DNA of 45,756 nt from NCBI RefSeq assembly GCF_023168145.1, contig NZ_BQYK01000004.1, forward strand, positions 251,854-297,609, in the 5' to 3' direction. Position numbers and translations under genes: made by a program. This DNA comes from Sporosarcina sp. NCCP-2222 (GTDB lineage: Bacteria > Bacillota > Bacilli > Bacillales_A > Planococcaceae). The notes beneath the pieces are model-generated. The model made no database searches and had not been told where the DNA came from. It saw nothing but the letters and a program-made list of their open reading frames with translations. Shown in pieces: positions 41,361 to 45,756 of this stretch. Numbering within the stretch: position 1 is the stretch's first letter; the number at the start of each line of letters is the position of its first letter.

Positions 41361-41654
41361 TTATTGATCCGTAGTTGTTTTCTTTCTAGAAAATCGAACG
41401 AAATAGTAAACTGCGCTTGCCATGAAAATAATTGAAATTACGATGAATAATGTCACAGACACCGGGTCACCCGAGGCATTATACCGGTCAGCCAATAACC
41501 CTTCTTGAAAGAGCATTTGCGAGAAAATGAACAGCAAAAATAAGGAACTGAACAATAGATACAGCACCGTTTTCATTCTCTCCTTAAAGAAAAAGATGGC
41601 GACAGAGTTGATTAGAATAAGAACAAACAAATAGTAATAGATGCTCCCAAACAT
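41361..41654 (-). CDS. Small membrane protein, 97 aa
   Basis: Three hydrophobic helices (about residues 3-22, 27-48 and 67-88) with a basic tail FSRKKTTTDQ. No family recognised. ATG 41654 has GGAGG eight bases upstream; TTG 41669 overlaps that site. It lies between the anti-sigma gene (38 bp upstream) and the SRPBCC gene (12 bp downstream) on the same strand, so it could be part of the sigma operon. Confidence 0.6.
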   Translation of the reverse strand: MFGSIYYYLFVLILINSVAIFFFKERMKTVLYLLFSSLFLLFIFSQMLFQEGLLADRYNASGDPVSVTLFIVISIIFMASAVYYFVRFSRKKTTTDQ

Positions 41655-41692
41655 ATTACTCGCCTCCAAATCAGCAACCGCCTTTCAACCGC

Positions 41693-42457
41693 TTACATAG
41701 ATCTTGCAATCTTGACGATTTCTTCCTCCGTCAAGTTGCCCTCAATGCTGAAGTAATGGCTTTCTGTCATCCAAATTAATTGGCGGAGATTGTTTTTGTA
41801 CGTGATTAAGCTCCCTTTATGGGCTCCGATAATCCATTCTTCTACTTTGGAATCATCTCGGTCTGCCACGATGCCAAAGCTGAAGGATTCTGTACTGCTG
41901 AGTTGCGTAATGGTGAACTCCCGATCCTTACCGGTATAATTCAAATAGATTTCGTTGCTCATCTCATTCTGTTTTCGTATTACATCCACATGCGATAATT
42001 CAAAGTCAACAGGAACTACAGGGAGGATGATCGGGAAGTCCGTTACCGACTGTGCTTCTTCTACACTCAGCTGCTCTGCTTCATATTCGGGGGTCTCAAT
42101 GACTTGAAACGCAGTGGCATCCAGCACGTCCAAACCGATAGTTTCCGCCTCCTCCGAATTTCCGCCCATCAGTTGAATGACCGAACCTTGAATCTGTTGA
42201 AACCATACAACTATGTTTCCATAAGCAATTCCGTTTCCAGGCGACCAAATGAAAAAAAGCACCATACAAGCGGCCGCTAAAGACAGTAGCATGCCCCAGC
42301 CTTTCATTTTCCGGCGAGGAGGGCTTGGATTTCTTCCGCCTTCCAGCCGCTTCCAAGCCTCCTCGATGGTCACCTTCGAAAAGGGCTGTCGATGGACTTG
42401 CTCTTGCAGTGCTTCCCGAATGAGGTCATCGAAATCCCGATCTTCATTTTCCGACAT
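41693..42457 (-). CDS. Membrane anti-sigma factor with DUF4367-like domain
   Basis: 254 residues. The N-terminal 50 residues (DRDFDDLIREALQEQVHRQPFSKVTIEEAWKRLEGG) form the cytoplasmic helical part that would bind the sigma factor. One membrane helix lies at about 53-72 (GWGMLLSLAAACMVLFFIW), followed by an external domain with FPIILPVVPVDFELSHVDVIR and QLIWMTESHYFSIEGNLTEEEIVKIA, the DUF4367 pattern. The start overlaps the sigma gene by 14 bp, so synthesis is coupled. It presumably holds the ECF sigma inactive until an envelope signal arrives; this is inference from architecture and position. Confidence 0.8.
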   Translation of the reverse strand: MSENEDRDFDDLIREALQEQVHRQPFSKVTIEEAWKRLEGGRNPSPPRRKMKGWGMLLSLAAACMVLFFIWSPGNGIAYGNIVVWFQQIQGSVIQLMGGNSEEAETIGLDVLDATAFQVIETPEYEAEQLSVEEAQSVTDFPIILPVVPVDFELSHVDVIRKQNEMSNEIYLNYTGKDREFTITQLSSTESFSFGIVADRDDSKVEEWIIGAHKGSLITYKNNLRQLIWMTESHYFSIEGNLTEEEIVKIARSM

Positions 42458-43040
42458 CCAGAATCGCCTCCATCAATTCTTCTTTCTTTTCGATCGCCGC
42501 TCTCAGTTTTAGTTTCGCACGGTGCACCCTTGTCTTAACAGTTGCAATGTTGACATCTAAAGCTTCTGAAATCTCTTCATATGTCAAGTCATCGAAGTAA
42601 TAAAGAAAAAGGACAACTCGGTGATTTGCTTTTAATTTATCAATCTCTTCCTGTAAAAGGGAACGTATTAGTTTTCGTTCCGCTGCCGTTTCAACAGAAG
42701 AGATCGGGATGTGCTCCACTTGCAGGAGTTCTCTGTTAATAAAGACGTCGTCTGCGGCAAAATCATTCCATCTTTTCATTTTCCTCAAATAATCGATGGC
42801 CGTCCGGGTTGTAATCGTTGTCAGCCAGGCACCAATTTTCTCGATTTCATGAATGAGATGTATATTGCGGAAAGCCTTCAGGTAGCTCTCCTGGAGAATG
42901 TCCTGTGCCAATTCAGGATCTTTTACAATAAAATAAGCTGTATGATAAACACGGTCATAATACTTTTCGAAAATAATTTTCTCTACTTCAGGCGTCGTTT
43001 TTTCCTCTTCGGCGAGCACCTTTTTCAACAAGTCGACCAC
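42444..43040 (-). CDS. ECF RNA polymerase sigma factor
   Basis: 198 residues. Region 2 covers about 18-85 (FEKYYDRVYHTAYFIVKDPELAQDILQESYLKAFRNI, then WLTTITTRTAIDYLRK). Region 4 covers about 130-185 (LKANHRVVLFLYYFDDLTYEEISEALDVNIATVKTRVHRAKLKL). No region 3 is present, as in ECF sigmas. Paired with the overlapping anti-sigma gene it would direct a stress regulon. The start is probably GTG 43040 (GAGG six bases upstream), though TTG 43031 with AGAGGTGG is also plausible. An imperfect inverted repeat TATACC-n10-GGTATA (43091-43112) lies upstream. Confidence 0.9.
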   Translation of the reverse strand: MVDLLKKVLAEEEKTTPEVEKIIFEKYYDRVYHTAYFIVKDPELAQDILQESYLKAFRNIHLIHEIEKIGAWLTTITTRTAIDYLRKMKRWNDFAADDVFINRELLQVEHIPISSVETAAERKLIRSLLQEEIDKLKANHRVVLFLYYFDDLTYEEISEALDVNIATVKTRVHRAKLKLRAAIEKKEELMEAILDVGK

Positions 43041-43198
43041 CTCTCACCTCGTCAGAATACAGTAAGAACTATTCCTTATATTTCCTTCACTATACCGCAA
43101 AATCTTGGTATAGAGTAGAGTATTTGGAATGATTTTCTAATGTTAAATTCTTGAACCGAGATGATCTCATTTTGGATTGAATCACCCTATCTACACAT

Positions 43199-43232
43199 CA
43201 AAAAAGCCGGCAGTTTTTTTGCCGACTTTTCA
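43199..43232 (-). terminator. Terminator of the sulfur operon
   Basis: On the minus strand AAGTCGGCA pairs with TGCCGGCTT around an A-rich loop and is followed by a T run. It lies 20 bp beyond the tauE stop. Confidence 0.85.
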
Positions 43233-43251
43233 TTTCCAGGTGTATGACTAG

Positions 43252-44025
43252 TTAAAAATCCATCCAGACTTTAATTGCCGTTCCAAGAATCAAGACGGCC
43301 AAAATAGCTTGCAGAACTTTTGTATTCACTTTTTGCCCCATCTTCGCACCCAAAGGAGCCGCCAATAGTCCTGCGAGGATCATGACGGCTGCCGGCCCGT
43401 ACAATACTTGCCCGGTTGCAACTTTCCCTATCGTGGAACCAATCGAGGAAATGAAGGTAATGGCAAGGGACGTGGCGATCGTCACCCGGGTTGGAATCCG
43501 TAAGACAACAAGCATGATCGGAACGAGGATGAAAGCCCCTCCTGCCCCGACAATTCCTGCGGCCATTCCTACTAGGAGGGAGAGGAAAGCCGCGAGCCAT
43601 CGGTTAAACTCCAACTTGTCAGCCGGTATCTCATCGACATTTTTCTTTGGGATGAACATCAGAATAGCGGCCAGAGTCGCCAATATGCCATAAACCAAAT
43701 TAATGGATCCTGCTGTCAGCAAATTTGAACCGAAGCCGCCGATAAAACTGCCGAGTAAAATAGCAGTTCCCATATAGGCGATCAGTTTCTTATTCAAATA
43801 ACCACTTTTCCGGTATGCCCACACGCCCGACATGGTTGTAAACACTACTTCTACTGCAGTTATCCCTGAAACCTCATGGGACGTTAATGCAGTCATGCCA
43901 AAAAGAGGCGGAATAAAAAGCAACATCGGATATTTAACAATGGCACCGCCGACCCCAACCATACCTGAAATAAAAGATCCGATGAATCCAATAAAAAATA
44001 AAGTTATCATGAATTCAAATTCCAC
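43252..44025 (-). CDS. TauE/SafE family sulfite (organosulfonate) exporter
   Basis: 257 residues with seven or eight membrane helices. The two TauE repeats are visible: [20 protein letters not shown] and [38 protein letters not shown], each with the GxGG core. TauE of the S. aureus cst operon is thought to export sulfite or thiosulfate made by persulfide oxidation. The start is GTG 44025 after GGAGGAGG. It follows tusA by about 95 bp and ends at a strong terminator, so it is the last gene of the operon here. Confidence 0.88.
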   Translation of the reverse strand: MEFEFMITLFFIGFIGSFISGMVGVGGAIVKYPMLLFIPPLFGMTALTSHEVSGITAVEVVFTTMSGVWAYRKSGYLNKKLIAYMGTAILLGSFIGGFGSNLLTAGSINLVYGILATLAAILMFIPKKNVDEIPADKLEFNRWLAAFLSLLVGMAAGIVGAGGAFILVPIMLVVLRIPTRVTIATSLAITFISSIGSTIGKVATGQVLYGPAAVMILAGLLAAPLGAKMGQKVNTKVLQAILAVLILGTAIKVWMDF

Positions 44026-44119
44026 CTAGCCTCCTCCTTCCATGTATTCAAAAAAGAACAAGCGCGGAAAAGAACACTTATCCGCACTCGTATTAGCAAA
44101 GTTTCCACATTCAAAAGCT

Positions 44120-44347
44120 TCACCCTTTTTTAATCCAGAATGTAAAGACGCCTGCCTCTTCTTTCTGGTCAATCATTTCGTGGCCGCCAGACTTTGCCCA
44201 TGCGGACAAATCAGCTACTGATCCTTTATCCGTCGTTTGGATTTCCAGAACCTCTCCCGCTTCCATTTCTTTAATCGTCTTTCTAGCCCGTACAACTGGC
44301 ATCGGGCAGGCTAACCCTTTTGCGTCCAATACTTTTGCAATGTTCAT
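44120..44347 (-). CDS. TusA-family sulfurtransferase
   Basis: 75 residues. The family signature is KGLACPMPVVRARKTIKEMEAGEVLEIQTTD, with the persulfide-carrying Cys in CPMP. It ends in a beta strand (GVFTFWIKKG). The protein accepts and passes on sulfane sulfur. In a persulfide operon it would ferry sulfur between thiols and the dioxygenase or rhodaneses, unlike the tRNA-thiolation TusA of enterics. ATG 44347 has AGGAGAG upstream; an extension to 44395 overlaps the preceding gene and is not needed. Confidence 0.9.
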   Translation of the reverse strand: MNIAKVLDAKGLACPMPVVRARKTIKEMEAGEVLEIQTTDKGSVADLSAWAKSGGHEMIDQKEEAGVFTFWIKKG

Positions 44348-44379
44348 TCGTCTCTCTCCTGTCTCTTTTTTATTTTTAA

Positions 44380-45507
44380 TTAGCGTACCGCACAACGGTT
44401 CGGTCCAATTTCCATTTCACGCTGTGCATCAATGTCCGGGGTGATTTTCCCCATATTCGTTTGACGGATCTCTTGATAGGCATTCGGTTGTGGCGGAAGA
44501 TTATCGGTCACCAATTTCCTGAATTCCTTCTCATCCGCAATGTTCAATCCATGGTTTTTCGCAAACAATGTGCCTAGTTTTTCAGACACGCTGCCGTCTT
44601 CGTTTAATTCCTCAATAATCATGAAGTGAGCCGGCAGAACGATCAATTCTTCAGCGAGTGCGCGGTATCTTTCATAAAGCGTCACCCGCAGGTCACCGAC
44701 CCAGTCCTCCGCAAGACCCGCCAAATCCGGTCTTCCGATGGAATCGATGAACAGAATATCTCCAGATAACAGATAAGCGCCGTCCACGATGAATGATGTC
44801 GATCCGATCGTATGTCCAGGCGAGTAGATCGGCTGGATATCAATTTTCGATTTACCGACCGTAATGACGCGCCCTTCCTCAAGCGGCTCGTAAGCAAACG
44901 TCACTTCTGCTGCATCTTTTGGCGGCAACCAATATGTGCCTCCTGCTTGCTCGGCAATTTGACGGCCACCGGAAATATGATCCGCATGCAGATGCGTATC
45001 CAACACGTTCGTAATCTTCACGCCCAGTTCGTCTGCGAACGAAGTAAACACATCCGTCATGCGTGTTGCATCAACAATGGCAGCTTCACCTTCCGAGACG
45101 ATCATATAGGACAAGCATCCTTTGCCGATCCGGACGAATTGATAGATAGCGCCGCCTTCTTTCAAATCGCCTACCTTAACAGGCTCAAGATGTTCACTCC
45201 AAGCCTTCATGCCGCCTTTCAAATAATGCACATCGCGGCCTTCTTCTGAAAGCATATCCGCGACCATGATCGAAGAACCTTCCTTTGCACAAACGACGAC
45301 AACCGGACGATCTGTCGGCAATTGCTCGAGAATATGTTCCACACCATCTAACAGATCGAAGTAAGGAATATTTAAATGCTGCACTGATTCCCCTTCAATC
45401 TTCCAATCTTTAAACGCATCTTCATTCCTGACATCCAGAATGAAAAACGGTTCTTTCCTGATTACTTTTTTAGCGATATCGCCTGCTGTCAATGGAGTTA
45501 CTGCCAT
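44380..45507 (-). CDS. Rhodanese-persulfide dioxygenase fusion (MBL fold), CstB-related
   Basis: 375 residues in two parts. The N-terminal rhodanese (about 1-110) has active-site Cys73 in [11 protein letters not shown]. The metallo-beta-lactamase domain (about 118-340) carries the iron ligands THLHADH (His172, His174, Asp176, His177), SPGHTIGS and LSGDILF, typical of ETHE1-type persulfide dioxygenases. It should oxidise persulfides to sulfite or make thiosulfate. In staphylococcal CstB the rhodanese parts follow the dioxygenase, so the order here is reversed. The last part ends GPNRCAVR with one Cys. AGGAGG lies upstream of ATG 45507. Neighbours (rhodanese, TusA, TauE) support sulfide detoxification. 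Confidence 0.88.
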   Translation of the reverse strand: MAVTPLTAGDIAKKVIRKEPFFILDVRNEDAFKDWKIEGESVQHLNIPYFDLLDGVEHILEQLPTDRPVVVVCAKEGSSIMVADMLSEEGRDVHYLKGGMKAWSEHLEPVKVGDLKEGGAIYQFVRIGKGCLSYMIVSEGEAAIVDATRMTDVFTSFADELGVKITNVLDTHLHADHISGGRQIAEQAGGTYWLPPKDAAEVTFAYEPLEEGRVITVGKSKIDIQPIYSPGHTIGSTSFIVDGAYLLSGDILFIDSIGRPDLAGLAEDWVGDLRVTLYERYRALAEELIVLPAHFMIIEELNEDGSVSEKLGTLFAKNHGLNIADEKEFRKLVTDNLPPQPNAYQEIRQTNMGKITPDIDAQREMEIGPNRCAVR

Positions 45508-45525
45508 TTCTTTTCTACCTCCTAA

Positions 45526-45756
45526 TTAGTTCATAGATTTTTGAATAGATCCATTCCATCCGCTCATACCTGGAACAACATTTTTCACATTGCGGAAGCC
45601 AGCATCGGCGAATTTTTGCGCGGCCATGTCACTGCGGTTTCCTGTACGGCAAATGACATAAAGGCTCATTTCCTTATCTAAACTGTTCATGGCAGTTTCC
45701 AAGTCGCCGAACGGAGCGGATATTGCTCCTGGTATATGGCTAAATGCGTACTCAGC
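45526..45756 (-). CDS. Rhodanese-like protein, 5' part outside the window
   Basis: 76 C-terminal residues are visible. The frame runs off the window end. The active-site loop is CRTGNRSDMAA (CxxGxR type), preceded by AFSHIPGAISAPFGDLE and followed by VVPGMSGWNGSI, the usual rhodanese ending. It would transfer sulfane sulfur to a thiol acceptor. It ends 18 bp before the start of the rhodanese-dioxygenase gene and overlaps that gene's AGGAGG region closely, so the two are in one operon. Confidence 0.85.
   Translation of the reverse strand, partial: AEYAFSHIPGAISAPFGDLETAMNSLDKEMSLYVICRTGNRSDMAAQKFADAGFRNVKNVVPGMSGWNGSIQKSMN

Overview
The window looks like a chromosomal segment of a low-to-mid GC, spore-forming member of the Bacillales, most like Planococcaceae/Sporosarcina. 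The pointers are strong AGGAGG-type ribosome-binding sites with frequent TTG and GTG starts, spore-coat genes (CotW- and CotX-like), T-box, preQ1-I and SAM-I riboswitches, and typical Firmicutes families such as BCCT, QueT, DUF2512, PlsY and a cst-like sulfur operon. No rRNA, tRNA, intact insertion sequence or prophage was seen. Family calls rest on reading motifs by eye; no database was searched.

Layout. 0-7.3 kb: the end of a CPBP protease, a YugO-like K+ channel, and a two-component system whose histidine kinase and regulator enclose an overlapping 59-residue membrane ORF. These are followed by a lipoprotein, an MFS exporter and a small acidic protein. 7.4-17.3 kb: a complete type I-C CRISPR-Cas locus on the minus strand (cas3-cas5c-cas8c-cas7-cas4-cas1-cas2, leader, then 29 repeats and 28 spacers). 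Its repeats decay at the leader-distal end. 17.5-22.6 kb: a small membrane protein, a Met-specific T-box leader, a zinc-knuckle second-type methionyl-tRNA synthetase, and a three-gene membrane operon. 22.7-24.1 kb: cotW-cotX and a candidate small RNA. 24-26.5 kb: two paralogous EamA transporters flanking an SRPBCC gene. 26.6-32.4 kb: preQ1 riboswitch and queT, a short-form aconitase with a tiny CxxC protein, DUF2512, an HTH protein, a betaine transporter and a deoxyribosyltransferase-like gene. 32.4-36.4 kb: a small two-helix membrane protein, gene debris, homoserine dehydrogenase, and SAM-I-controlled O-acetylhomoserine sulfhydrylase. 36.5-43.1 kb: a PlsY paralogue, an AT-rich accessory stretch (GNAT, SMI1/KNR4, Nudix, nucleotidyltransferase), a second small two-helix membrane protein, an SRPBCC protein, and an ECF sigma/anti-sigma pair. 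43.2-45.8 kb: a persulfide-oxidation operon (rhodanese, rhodanese-persulfide dioxygenase, TusA, TauE).

How the genes work together. Methionine and sulfur supply is a recurring theme: T-box metG, hom, SAM-I metY, and a cst-like operon that handles reactive sulfur.

The most unusual signal is a set of three unrelated-sequence but similarly built intergenic arrays (1521-1740, 18308-18433, 34333-34722). Each has a strict 20-21 bp period, about two DNA turns, with a conserved half and a variable half. Each lies directly in front of a gene. The third also has hairpin cores whose paired bases change together. Other points worth checking are the hidden ORF between regulator and kinase, a possible coupled leader peptide at 17552, a candidate sporulation small RNA at about 23910-24066, and the paralogous mini membrane proteins at 32466 and 40512.
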